A stretch of 64,000 nt of DNA. It comes from Pictodentalium vernedei (taxonomy: Eukaryota; Mollusca; Scaphopoda; Dentaliida; Dentaliidae). Shown piece by piece: positions 45,147 through 55,323 of the stretch. A model generated the notes under the pieces. That model did not search any database and was not told the DNA's origin. It saw only the letters and a list, made by a program, of their open reading frames with translations. The position numbers were made by a program, and so were the translations under genes. The stretch covers positions 443,309,587 through 443,373,586 of the forward strand of contig CM062289.1 in assembly GCA_031216915.1 (NCBI GenBank). The letters run 5' to 3'. Positions within the stretch are counted from its first letter, which is position 1, and each line of letters starts with the position of its first letter.

Positions 45147-45215
45147 CGTCCCCTGAGTTCCAATGTGTTCTATGTGCCAGTAGGCACATAGAACACATTG
45201 GAACACAAGGGACGA
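45147..45215. repeat. CCTGAGTT palindrome
   Basis: CGTCCCCTGAGTTCCAATGT and its mirror ending GGGACGA. The right flank weakly resembles the flank of the right foldback arm (39180-39280), so this may be the remains of another foldback. Confidence 0.8.
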
Positions 45216-45350
45216 ATTGACGATGATTTTAGAAGTGTTTTTACGATTTTGGGGGATTTTTTTTTAAATGCATCGAAATTTATGCTAATTTTAGAACATT
45301 TACATACATCGTTCACAAACTATACTGATGAATGTCCGTTCTTGTGTTTA

Positions 45351-45807
45351 CACACTAAAAACTAAAGTGTTAAAACTGACACTTTCAAGGTGTTAAACCC
45401 ATTCTAACTCTTAGGATTTGATTATTTTAACACGCAAAGTGCAATGCTTTAAGCACTTAGACATTACAATCGTCAGACATCTGAAACTTGAATGGATGGC
45501 ACTTCCCATGTGTCTAGCATTGGTGCTTCTTCCAGAATCGTCCATAATTTGATTTGCGCTTGGTGGGTACATAATTAAGAGGACACAACGCAGATGACGC
45601 GGATCAGGCTCGAGAGTTCGAGCCTGATCCGCGTCATCTGCGTTGTTTCCTTTTAAGTGTCGCGACATTACACTTGTCAAGTGGTATTATTGTAACACCT
45701 GTCAAGTTCTGGGATATCTACACTTGAACAAAGTGCTAGTTCAGCACTTAGTAAGTGTTAAATACAGCACTTCAAGTGTGGTTTTTAACACCTTAGTTTT
45801 TAGCGTG
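45351..45807. mobile_element. TA-flanked MITE with CTAAAAACTAAAG ends (copy 2)
   Basis: 457 bp with ends CACACTAAAAACTAAAGTG and TTTTTAGCGTG and TA on both sides. Very similar to 11001-11454 over its whole length, including the hairpin GCGGATCAGGCTCGAGAGTT. The high similarity suggests both moved fairly recently. Confidence 0.88.
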
Positions 45808-45809
45808 TA

Positions 45810-46404
45810 AATACTATTCTGGATATCAAATAGCCGATTTATTCTGCTATCAAGCATTCACACTGCTATTAAAACCCACACTTGCCTGTGTTTTCCGTGT
45901 TTACAATTTTCACTGAAATTGAGGGTCAAAGACGTTAAAATTGCAAAAAAAAACCCATATATTTTCCATCAGCTTCGGTCTGGATACCTCAGAACCCCCA
46001 TAAGACAAGGATAAACGGAAATAACATGAGAATTCCTCACTCTTTTGGTCAAACCTACCTCATCTTGGGGCCAGTCTAAAAGGCTAAATATTTTGAAATC
46101 TTTAAATTTCTGCAGGTCTGCAGTAATCCCAATCAGTATAAAGCATTCTTCACACAAACGGAGATTGTTGGTGTTTTCGTATGTTTAAGATCAGTTTCAA
46201 CAACTATGGCAACATCCTGGTCGAACTACAGGCATAAAACCAGGTTTACTATTCGCCCTATTTTGTACTGTGTAACGTTTTGAGGAAACAGCTTACATAG
46301 GCTGAGAGTTTGATGCTGAATCATTTTACATGAACTTGTAAATGATGTCTGAATTATAATAGAATACATAATCTGGAATAAAATATTGTTTAAACGTAAG
46401 TCAA
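45810..46404. other. No recognisable feature
   Basis: AT-rich spacer with no supported frame. Confidence 0.35.
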
Positions 46405-46412
46405 GTTTTGAC

Positions 46413-46889
46413 TAGGGCTGTCACGATTTTTTTAATTTTGGAATCGATTAATCGTCGCAAATAATCGATAGTAATCGATTAATCGTACCTAGATGACCCT
46501 CCCTCTTCCTTTCTTTGAAGTCGTTAAAAACGAAGTTGAAGTCAGCTGACCTAAATCAAGTAAACAACGAAGACGATCCTCTTTTAGATATATTCAAAAC
46601 TTCGCAACTGCCGACCGGTCTTGATTATTACACTGACGGTTCAAAAGTTCAGAACATCAAAGCTTTGAACGTACCTAAAAGACAAATGCTTCTAATGGCT
46701 CATTGAGGTTTAACGTCGACGTTCGTGACCTTTTACCTTCAGAAACAATAGTTTTTTATCCAATTTCTTTTTAATCATTAGACGTCCAACACGGGGTAAA
46801 ATTTACCGATTCTTCGACAACGAAAAATACTAATCGATTTCGGCGTAAACGATCGACAATCGAGTATTCAATTAGTCGTGACAGCCCTA
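46413..46889 (+). mobile_element. hAT-like MITE, TAGGGCTG family (copy 5), one hairpin arm missing
   Basis: 477 bp with TAGGGCTGTCACGATT and CGTGACAGCCCTA ends and a perfect 8 bp TSD GTTTTGAC (46405-46412, 46890-46897). Relative to copy 1 it lacks about 60 bases of the left hairpin arm and loop, so the centre can no longer fold. Confidence 0.92.
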
Positions 46890-47223
46890 GTTTTGACAAT
46901 GTTGCCCACGTCAGAGCGCTCATTCCCTATGCGTTGGCTACCGGGTCCCATTCTTACCAGAAAAAAAACGAACTTGCTTATAACTTTCATCAAACAAACC
47001 TTAACTTCTCGGGTTCATACGAAAAGCCGGCTGTGAATAAGCAAGGTCCGTCAGCTCGCGCAGTATTTTTATTCCCGCGGCAGTGTTAACTAGTTCCCTT
47101 TCGCTTATCTTTGCCGAAATTGATTGAAATACGCACCACTCATATCGCTAAAATTAACTTCGGAAAGAAGTGACAATCTCAGAGCTATAAATCTGAGAAA
47201 AAAATCTCTAAACATCCTCTGAT

Positions 47224-47323
47224 NNNNNNNNNNNNNNNNNNNNNNNNNNNNNNNNNNNNNNNNNNNNNNNNNNNNNNNNNNNNNNNNNNNNNNNNNNNNN
47301 NNNNNNNNNNNNNNNNNNNNNNN
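47224..47323. other. Assembly gap, 100 N
   Basis: Exactly 100 N, a placeholder size; the true length is unknown. The poly-C run at 47352-47376 just beyond suggests a sequencing problem here. Confidence 0.99.
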
Positions 47324-47351
47324 AAATCTTACATTGATATCCATAGCACGA

Positions 47352-47376
47352 GGACCCCCCCCCCCCCCCCACCCCC
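47352..47376. repeat. Poly-C run
   Basis: Homopolymeric C run broken by one A. Confidence 0.9.
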
Positions 47377-47480
47377 TCGAAGAAAAGTCATTTTTGCTTT
47401 GAAATTTCAGTATGCGAATTACTGTATTTTCAGTCAAAATAAAATAAAATGACAATAAAAACAATTTAACAATAATCAAA

Positions 47481-47642
47481 CATGTTGTCGAGTATTTTGT
47501 ATATATATATTCATGTTGTCTGGTATTTTGTATATATATTCATGTTGTCTAGTATTTTGTAAAAATATATATTCATGTTGTCTAGTATTTTGTATATATA
47601 TTCATGTTGTCGAGTATTTTGTATATATATTCATGTTGTCTA
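47481..47642. repeat. Minisatellite, about 28-33 bp unit, first array
   Basis: About five units of CATGTTGTCTAGTATTTTGT followed by a variable (TA)n and TTCATG. Unit length varies with the TA count. Confidence 0.92.
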
Positions 47643-48540
47643 TATAGACAATAAAAATATAGTGTGTTTTTATATCTGTTATACAACGAGTTGAAATATG
47701 GTTTATTTTTTCGAGGCTTCGCCGAGAAAAAATAAACCATATTTCAACGAGTTGTATAACACAGATATAAAAACACACTATATGTTTATTGTTTTTATCT
47801 GATAACAAACAGACACCCGTCTCGTGCGTCTACCCGACTTATATATGCTTCCCACGGGCCTCCAAAGAAAACCAGTCTACGAGACAAAAGAAATAGGACA
47901 AGACGCATAGAGTTGTGTCCCTTACATTACAAAATCGATGACGGCGATTGTAAAGTGCGATTGCACTTCTTGCATCATGTAACTGCGCTGGAACAAAATA
48001 AATTTCAACTATTTTATTAACAGTAACAAAACGGTGTTTCAGTAGAGTTATTCTTTTTTTGACATAGTTCCAGTTTTCTTCCGTGTTTTATGCTGTAGTC
48101 CCAATATAACAAATAATTTTGCGTTTGTTTACAATTTTTACGAAGTGTTTTTTTTTCAGGTAGAGCAGACGAACTTTTAATTAGCGCAGTTCCGCGAGTA
48201 CTTTTCATCGAGGCCGTGACTATAAATAGTTCGCAGTCGCCGCATACTAATTACTATTAACATTCAAGTAATTTCTACAATGTTTTGAAGCAAAATTTTA
48301 GGTTGCCTTTATTGAAGCAAAATAAATAAGAAATGACACCATCAGAGGATTTTGACAAAATGCAATAAGCGTACAATTAAAACCTGCCCTGTGATATAAC
48401 GATATTTCATGAATGAATGAATGAAAATGGAATTGAAAGAGGTCAGAGGTCGTTCGCATAAAATATAATTATATACAACACCCGTTGTATATACTTCAAG
48501 TATATACAACGGTTGTTATACTCTATGGTTATCAGATAAA
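47643..48540. mobile_element. Hairpin-bearing segment between two arrays of the same minisatellite
   Basis: Contains a strong palindrome (47649-47791) and a smaller one near 48470-48520 (GTTGTATATACTTCAAGTATATACAAC). TTTATCTGATAAC at about 47794 and GTTATCAGATAAA at about 48528 form inverted repeats. This is consistent with an element inserted into the array, or with a MITE that carries internal tandem repeats. No coding. Confidence 0.5.
47649..47791. repeat. 143 bp palindrome
   Basis: The arm AATAAAAATATAGTGTGTTT onwards is mirrored with few changes. The centre is CGAGGCTTCGCCGAG. Confidence 0.85.
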
Positions 48541-48925
48541 TATATATATTCATGTTGTCTAGTATTTTGTATATATATATATATTCATGTTGTCTAGTAT
48601 TTTGTATATATATTCATGTTGTCTAGTATTTTGCATATATATTCATATTGTCTAGTATTTTGTATATATATATATATATATTCATGTTGTCTAGTATTTT
48701 GTATATATATTCATGTTGTCTAGTATTTTGTATATATATTCATGTTGTCTAGTATTTTGCATATATATTCATATTGTCTAGTATTTTGTATATATATATA
48801 TTCATGTTGTCTAGTATTTTGTATATATATTCATGTTGTCTAGTATTTTGTATATATATTCATGTTGTCTAGTATTTTGTATATATATATATTCATGTTG
48901 TCTAGTATTTTGTATATATACTCAT
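48541..48925. repeat. Minisatellite, about 28-33 bp unit, second array
   Basis: About 13 units of TTCATGTTGTCTAGTATTTT and (TA)n. There is also a higher-order pattern: the variant TTTTGCATATATATTCATAT occurs twice at similar spacing, indicating duplication of blocks. Confidence 0.93.
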
Positions 48926-49184
48926 GCGCGTTTTACTAAGTCTTCTTGAAATAAAAGTCACTGTTAGTCCATAAACTGTACAGAGAATGAGAAAGAAGTG
49001 AAAGAGGCGAGCCATAGATATGAATTCAGTATACGTTCATCCGTATTTGTTCCTAAAAAATTATGTGTGAAATAAGTATTTCTGTAGTTTTTTGGACGTC
49101 TAAGCAGAAAGACACCATTTTAGGGAGAAAGGTCGATGCATTTAACCCTATGCAAAGTGATGTCAAAATAACAAAGTTCTGAGG
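48926..49184. other. No recognisable feature
   Basis: Unique-looking spacer. Confidence 0.3.
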
Positions 49185-49338
49185 AGCAAATTCTTCGTAC
49201 GATCCAACTGAGAATTTAATAAATTTTATCTTGTTTGACAGAGCTCGTGGAGCAAATTCTTCGCACGATCCAACTGAGAATTTAATAAATTATATCTTGT
49301 TTGACAGAGCTCGTGGAGCTCTGTCAAACAAGATATAT
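49185..49338. repeat. 66 bp tandem duplication ending in a hairpin
   Basis: AGCAAATTCTTCGTACGATC and following bases occur twice at 66 bp spacing. The second unit ends in a palindrome ATCTTGTTTGACAGAGCTCG and its mirror. The duplicated unit contains one hairpin arm, so slippage at the hairpin is a likely cause. Confidence 0.85.
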
Positions 49339-49485
49339 TTTGTTAAAGTTTTCATTCTACATGAACAATATGGAGTCATTGATGGAAATTTTTGAAATAC
49401 TACCAGAGTGCCAGAAGTTAAAAATAAATAAAATAGTGACTCAAGCACGAGTCTATACGTGGAAACAATGGAATTGTGAATACTT

Positions 49486-49625
49486 CATTTATTGGTGTTT
49501 AAGGTCAGATATTTCTGCACAGTGGCTAATCGTGACCGCGACAGTTTAACTGGTGGAGGAAGCCGGTACCCGGAGAGAATCACCGAGCAACGGCAAGCAA
49601 CTGTCAGCTCCCAACATACTAACGA
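49486..49625 (-). mobile_element. SINE 3' fragment, type 1 tail
   Basis: The minus-strand fragment contains the GGTACCGGCTTCCTCCACC block and the tail CACGATTAGCCACTGTGCAG. It lacks core and head. Confidence 0.75.
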
Positions 49626-49778
49626 TTGCCTTTATCACAAATGACACATAACGACAGCACAGCAGTTAAGATGAGACGGAACAAATAATTTCTTCTGACA
49701 AAGGGAGCTATCACCAAATGCACTTCTGATGAAGAAATATTACATTTCAGAGTTTCAAAACAAAATCCTATCTGTGGC

Positions 49779-50008
49779 CAATACTATAAAACTTTTACAA
49801 CTGTATTTTCTAGAATTGCATTTTCTAGTTATGACTTTAAATGGGTTAAAATGAACCATTATCATTTTCCAAGATCTCGCAATTTGCCAGTTGGAAAATT
49901 GTCATATCTTTAAACTGCTAATGATTCGTTTTAGTCGGTTATATTAAATGGGAAGAAAATATAATTCTTGAAAATACATTTGTAAAAGTTTTATAGTGTT
50001 GGTTCCTC
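49779..50008. mobile_element. Foldback MITE-like inverted repeat
   Basis: CCAATACTATAAAACTTTTA is mirrored at the right (ACTTTTGTAAAA side, GTGTTGG end). The arms are about 100 bases with moderate divergence. No TSD recognised. Confidence 0.6.
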
Positions 50009-50816
50009 GTCAGCAAATAAACTCACCTTGAGTCGCCACCAAAGTACAGCATATAAGTAAACAGAAGTAACTTCGTCTGATCTCCAATATGCACATATTC
50101 ATCTTCGTTGCCTAAAAACTTTCAGACAGCCAACAGTTGAGATGAAACGAATCTTTGAGGAAGTATCAGACGAATATTTATCTTGGTCAGCTATGAACAG
50201 GACGCGCACTAAACGTCAAACGTTGATGCCAAATGGAACGTGGACCTGTGGACGCAAGACGATGTCTATTTAACTTCAGCCATTAAAAGTAAGCGTAGTG
50301 CGGAAATGGAGTTTCAAACCTAAAGTGTGCAGGTGTATTTGCTGTTATGAGATCGATCGATGGGTGGGTGGAACGGGCTAGTGGATTGGTCGGCGCTTAT
50401 CGTTCAATTAATTGATTTTGCCCGGCACGCATTGTCCTACTTCAGAAGAGTTATGAATGTTGCAAACACTCGAAGACTCGGCAGAATTGGTACAAAGATT
50501 ATGTTTTGAAATTAACTGAAGTTTCTGTTCACTTAATCTTAATTTGTATCATTAGTGCTGGAGCAGATGTATTAATTGCGCGCTTTTACAGCGGAGGCTG
50601 CCATTAACTTTCATACTTGGAACACGTTTCAAGCAAAATGGATAAAATAAAAACTGGTCGATATTATTTCTTTGGCGAGATATTCTTTCTTTCAGTATGG
50701 TGTACCGCAGAGCTCCCACTCGTGTTAACGGGTTGAGTGAAAGAGGCATATATTTCGAAATCAATAAAAAATAATAGAAAGCTTTAACCTCCACTCAATG
50801 AACACGATATAAACAT
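50009..50816. other. No recognisable feature
   Basis: Unique-looking sequence; short frames only. Confidence 0.35.
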
Positions 50817-50828
50817 CTGTTATTTATT

Positions 50829-51527
50829 TATTTCTTGGGGTTTAACAAAACTTTCGACAGCCATGGTTACCTTGTGTCGGGACAGTTTAGGAGTGGAGGA
50901 ATCCGGAATACCCGAAGAGAGGTACCGAGCAGCGACGAGCAACTGTCAGACTCCCCAGCGAACAAACTTATTTATTTATTGTGGGCTAACGAAACCTTTG
51001 ACAGCCAGGATCAACTCGTGTCGAAATTTACGGGTGGAAGAAGCTGGAGTACCCGGGGAGAACTACCGAGCAGCGGTCAGCAGTTGTCAGTTTCACCAAC
51101 GTTCTAAATCCACACAAGCAGGGTTAACGTCGGATGAAGACAAGTGCACCATCGAAGTGAGTGCGCCTTAGTACACAGCGCCACTATTTCCCCACGTAGA
51201 CACTCGGGATTACGTGCCTTGCCCATGGACAACATAGTTACCACTAGCGTGGATCAAACCGTGGATCTTTTGGTTTGAAGTCCAATACCACTGAGCCACT
51301 GCGAACCCTAACTCCACACAAGCATGGTTAGCACTGGTTGTAGACAAGTGCACCATCGACGTGTAGTACGCTTAGTACACAGTGACACCCTGCCTCCACG
51401 TGGGCAGTTGGGATTAAGTGCCTCGACCAAGGACACAACACTATTACACTTGGCAGGAATTGAACCGTGTGTCCTTATGTTTTAAGTTTGAAATCCATTG
51501 TGATAACAACTAAGTCACCGTTCTCCC
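50829..51527 (-). mobile_element. SINE type 2 with a second SINE inserted in it
   Basis: The outer SINE is enclosed by a perfect 12 bp TSD CTGTTATTTATT (50817-50828, 51528-51539). Between about 50963 and 51305 lies a second SINE of the same type and orientation, with its own AAAT-like tail and head GGGTTCGCAGTGGCTCAGTG. Both are rather diverged. Confidence 0.75.
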
Positions 51528-51576
51528 CTGTTATTTATTACACGCCTGTTCTATATAATCCTCATCTACAGCAATA

Positions 51577-51850
51577 TTTATTTATATATTATTTATTTAT
51601 TGGTGTTTAAGGTCACATACTTATGCACAATGGCTAATCGTGACCGTGACAGTTTTACGGGTGGAGGAAGCCGGAGTACCCGGAGAGAACCACCGAGCAA
51701 CGACGAGCAGCTGTCAGCTCTCCAACATCGTAACTCTGAACTCTGCACCGCAGCACAGGCAGGGTTAGATTGGTTGAAGACATGCGCACCATCGACGTGC
51801 AGTACGCCTCAGTACACAGCGTCATTGTGCCCCCATGTAGGCAATCGGGG
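51577..51850 (-). mobile_element. tRNA-derived SINE, type 1 tail, 5'-truncated, nested in E
   Basis: The TSD ATCTACAGCAATA (51564-51576, 51851-51863) is perfect. The head is missing beyond CCCCGATTGCC. Truncation at the insertion point, with an intact TSD, shows incomplete reverse transcription. Confidence 0.88.
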
Positions 51851-52018
51851 ATCTACAGCAATACTAAACCATGCGAAAAATGAAAATTTGTTCCGCACAT
51901 ATGTGCGGAACGGAAATCGTTGACGGACTATTCTTAAATAGAAGCGAAATTTCTCGGAATTTTTTAACAAATCGTGCAACGCAATCACAATTTGAAGCTC
52001 TGGCGATAGCTAAAAATT

Positions 52019-52085
52019 GTCCCCTGAGTTCCAATGTGTTCTATGTGCCAGTAGACACATAGAACACATTGAAATTCAGTGGGCG
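52019..52085. repeat. CCTGAGTT palindrome inside element E
   Basis: GTCCCCTGAGTTCCAATGTG and a mirrored arm with a few changes, ending CAGTGGGCGAA. Confidence 0.8.
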
Positions 52086-52165
52086 AAATAGTAACACTGT
52101 TGCGAGCGCAAAAGTGTTCTTTTTTGTTGATAGTTGTCAAATGAATTGATAAGTGTCCTTCTAAT

Positions 52166-52499
52166 TTATTTACTTATTGATGTTTAAGGTCGCATATTTA
52201 TGCACAATGGCTAATCATGACCGTGACAGTTTTACGGGTGGAGAAAGCCGGAGTACCCGGAGAGAACCGCCGAGCAACGACGAGCAGCTGCCAGCTCCCC
52301 AACATCATAACTCGCGTTAGATTGGTTGGAGACATGCGCACCGTCGACGTGCAGTACGCCTTAGTACACGGCGTCATCGTGCCCCCACGCGGGCAATGGA
52401 GATGAAGCCTCTTGCCCAAGGACACAACGCGGTTGCCGCAGGTGGGATTCGAACCGAGGACCTCTCGGTTTGCAGCCTGCACCTCAACCTACTGAGCCA
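52166..52499 (-). mobile_element. tRNA-derived SINE, type 1 tail, nested in E
   Basis: The perfect 11 bp TSD GTCCTTCTAAT (52155-52165, 52500-52510) fixes it. On the minus strand the head starts TGGCTCAGTAGGTTGAGGTG with B-box GGTTCGAATCC. A small internal deletion relative to 12564 lies near 52313. Confidence 0.92.
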
Positions 52500-52636
52500 G
52501 TCCTTCTAATATTCAGTGGACGAAATTGTAACACGGGTTCCCCTTGCAAATATGTTCTTTCTGTTGATAGTTGTCAAATGAATTGCTGTGTGTCCTTATA
52601 AGAATTGTTTTTTTATACACGTGAAGGCGTGTAATA

Positions 52637-52765
52637 GACGACACACATGTGCCATCGCGGAAGGATAAAACTCAAGCCCCGCGGCCTCTCTTTTTATCCT
52701 TCCGCGCTGGCACTCGTGCCATATCGACGAACCTATTCACTCGCGTGTGTCGTTCTGTGTATTTA
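52637..52765. repeat. Inverted repeat next to element E
   Basis: CGCGGAAGGATAAAA and TTTTTATCCTTCCGCG form the inner stem. CGACACACATG and CGTGTGTCG form an outer, looser stem. Confidence 0.65.
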
Positions 52766-52769
52766 GGTC

Positions 52770-52955
52770 ATTTGTTTCAAAATATTTCAACAAAACCATA
52801 CAAGGTGACATCTCATGGGAACGAGCTTGACAGACTCGTTCCTACGAGGGGTCACATGATCCGATTTTGTTGATAAGTTTTCAAAAATATTTTTCTTCTG
52901 CGCACCTTGAAAATTACGCGGGCAGATGCTGCCTCTTTCGTTAGATAAATGCTTT
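52770..52955. mobile_element. Decayed piggyBac-like MITE, subfamily A
   Basis: TTTCAACAAAACCATACAAG, GGGAACGAGCTTGACAGACT and GCGGGCAGATGCTGCCTCTT correspond to the copy at 4357. The ends are lost apart from TTCGTTAGATAAATG. Confidence 0.7.
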
Positions 52956-53073
52956 GATACTCCTCGCATATGGTTTATTTTCTTTTAGATTTTCATGGTG
53001 TTCTGATACGAATTTGTTGTTTCGTAATTTAGTTTAAACACTATTTATTCAATAATTGACATGTGTATACATA

Positions 53074-53331
53074 CAGTACGTGGAGAGTGTATTATCACTA
53101 AATCACCCGCAGAGTGGAGATTCCACCCAAGCAATAATTGCAAATATGTTGCAAAGCCTAACCAGCACAAGCAAAGTTTCAGCCAATGGACCTCCGGGTT
53201 AACCCCGGAGGTCCATTGGCTGAAACATTGCTTGTGTTTTTTTGTCGATATGTACAAAATTTGAAAGTTATAGCTTGGGTGATAACTCCACTCCACGGGT
53301 GATTTAGTTACAATCCACTCTCCACTTACTG
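53074..53331. mobile_element. Mariner-like MITE with CAGTACGTGGAGAGTG ends
   Basis: 258 bp with ends CAGTACGTGGAGAGTG and CACTCTCCACTTACTG and TA on both sides (53072-53073, 53332-53333). CAGT ends with a TA target fit Tc1/mariner. The centre (53166-53236) is the TTTCAGCC hairpin shared with the unrelated MITE at 40336-40647. Confidence 0.82.
53166..53236. repeat. TTTCAGCC hairpin, copy 2
   Basis: Near-perfect arms of about 35 bases: CACAAGCAAAGTTTCAGCCA with CAATGGACCTCCGGGTT, mirrored exactly except for one position. Confidence 0.9.
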
Positions 53332-53333
53332 TA

Positions 53334-53763
53334 TCACAATAACAAAAGGATAACACAATTCTGAACAGCACTAGATACATTAGTATACACAAAGCAAGGA
53401 AAGTAGATTACTACCTAGGGGAGGGATTCGACAGAAAGCTGAAGCTTATGTAAGTCGTCTCCCTGACAAATTATGACTTACTCCTGTAGGTGGTAGAGAT
53501 CAGCAGAAGTGCCCACGCGCCGTCGCAAGATAGCCGAGACCCTCCCTCCATTATAAATTAAGTTACAAATTAATTACTTCGATCGGTTTCGTAATTTATT
53601 GGAGGCTTTAAATTGTAACAAAACGTAATGCAGCAATCCTTTTAAAGTTCAACATGGCAGTTCCAACAAACTCAAAATCTCCGTGCAGCTTACTATTATC
53701 ACAGCAACTGTGATATAAGAAAGCAGATTTTAGATATTAAAACGGTTCTCGGAGCGATGGGCA
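53334..53763. other. No recognisable feature
   Basis: Unique-looking spacer. Confidence 0.35.
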
Positions 53764-53771
53764 CTGGTTTG

Positions 53772-54338
53772 TAGAGCTGTAGGTTAACCGAAACCGAACC
53801 GAGGTTTTTATTTTTTTTTTTTAAACCCAAACCGAAACCGTCGACATCCCGTAATCTAAGGTTTTTCGTTTTTTATTAAATACTCTCTTGCTGCAGAAAT
53901 TCACAGAATGTAGCCATCCCAGAGTACTGAGAGTACCCAGACACTGCCAGTGGCAGTGTCTGGGTACTCTCACTACTCTGGGAAGGCTACATTCTGTGAA
54001 TTTCCGACATTTCAGTTTAGTTGTGTTTGCAGCTTTCCTCAAGTTGCGTGTAGGTGTCAGACCTCGAAAAATGGCCAAGCACAATAAAAGTTCTGTATAT
54101 TTAGGTAATTATTATATTGGCCTTCCTGATTCTTCATGTATTATAGCTTATTTTGGGCATTCATTGAGTTTCACTGAATTTCACTGCCATTCAGTTATGA
54201 CTCCGGACATAAGAATGAGTTTTATTGAATTTTATTTGGCCTCATGAACAAACCGAAAAACGAACCGAACCGAGGTTTTACTCCACCTGATAAACCAAAA
54301 CCGAAACCGAACAAGAAACTTAAAAACCTACAGCTCTA
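53772..54338. mobile_element. hAT-like MITE with TAGAGCTGTAGGTT ends
   Basis: 567 bp with ends TAGAGCTGTAGGTTAACC and AACCTACAGCTCTA and a perfect 8 bp TSD CTGGTTTG (53764-53771, 54339-54346). Subterminal repeats CCGAAACCGAACCGAGG occur at both ends. A hairpin of about 55-base arms (53893-54010, ACCCAGACACTGCCAGTGGC) lies off-centre. Confidence 0.9.
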
Positions 54339-54589
54339 CTGGTTTGGAAAAGAAGAATCATCACACACCTATTAATGTAAAACACGAGATTTCCACTGTT
54401 CTCCCTGTGCGATAAAAATAAAGTTGTGTCGCACATGTGGTGATACAAAACACGTTCGATTTCGTTTCCAACGTAAACAGAGAAGGAACCCGTCTAAATA
54501 AATCACGTCAATCATTGGTCGAATGCACTTGAGTTGAGATCGCTTGAAAATTCCATGCTCCTCATTTAGATTTGTTTTTATTTAATCAG

Positions 54590-55080
54590 TCGCATTCGAG
54601 TCAAAAATTTACAAAATAAAAATAGCATTCCGACTGGTTGATCTTTGACAAATAATTTCTATAACTGATCATATAATGATAGAGTGTGCTAAACTTATTA
54701 GCTTTTAACCCTTTACCTAACCTGAAAAGCAGACGACACATGCAAAATAAATTCTTGAATAACTAATTTTTTTCACTTTTTGTCTCAAAAACATAGGTTA
54801 TGACCCCTCGGTGGAACGAGCTCGACGAGCTCGTTCCAACGAGGGGTCATAACCTATGTTTTTGAGACAAAAAATGAAAAAAATAATGAAAATTAATTGG
54901 CGATTTTTGAGAATAGCGCTGGCCGGTTTTTACCCGGGATATTTAAACTATCAGATTCGAGTCAAAACTTTATAACAATAAAAATAACATTCTATCTGCA
55001 TGTTTCTTGACAAACACTTTCCACAAGTGGTCATATAATGATGGAGTGTGCTAAACTTATCAGCTATTTAAAACTTTTTG
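54590..55080. repeat. 130 bp direct duplication with a MITE at its junction
   Basis: TTCGAGTCAAAAATTTACAA to GTGTGCTAAACTTATTAGCT (54592-54714) recurs as TTCGAGTCAAAACTTTATAA to GTGTGCTAAACTTATCAGCT (about 54956-55073). The piggyBac-like MITE at 54719 lies exactly between the two copies. Confidence 0.85.
54719..54940 (+). mobile_element. piggyBac-like MITE, subfamily B, right end altered
   Basis: Left end CCCTTTACCTAACCTG with TTAA before it (54715-54718). The right end stops after GCGCTGGCCGGTTTTTACCC, without the usual GGGTAAAGGG. The central hairpin is intact. The loss of the right end coincides with the start of the duplicated flank. Confidence 0.85.
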
Positions 55081-55323
55081 TTGTGTTATTCCCCGCAGTT
55101 TAGTCAATCTTTGATGTTCGATTATCGTGACTGTGACACTGATCGGTGTCAATTGGTTTCGACCAATTGAATGCCGTAAATATTAAAAAGACAACTAGGG
55201 TTGGTACTCCGCCAACTAACAGTGATGTTTTGTTGGCGACGAAGGAAACGCAGCATTTTTCCAGCTGAAGAGTGCTTTTAGTTCAATTTTCGTGTAGACT
55301 GGTTGTTACATGGGAGATATGTG

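Larger units (their letters stand above)
51535..52636 (+). mobile_element. Element E, copy 2, with two nested SINEs and a palindrome
   Basis: The ends TTATTACACGCCTGTTC and ACGTGAAGGCGTGTAATAG are inverted repeats. Inside are ATATGTGCGGAAC (51897-51911), the CCTGAGTT palindrome, and a tandemly duplicated stretch of about 90 bases (52079-52165, 52511-52600). The SINEs at 51577 and 52166 are later insertions. Superfamily unknown; no coding. Confidence 0.5.

Noticed and set aside
48541-48925. CRISPR-like array
   Set aside because: The units are AT-rich, vary only in TA count and have no unique spacers. This is a minisatellite in a eukaryotic genome.
53045-53392. 115-codon minus-strand frame
   Set aside because: It spans the mariner-like MITE and its hairpin. 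No family resemblance.
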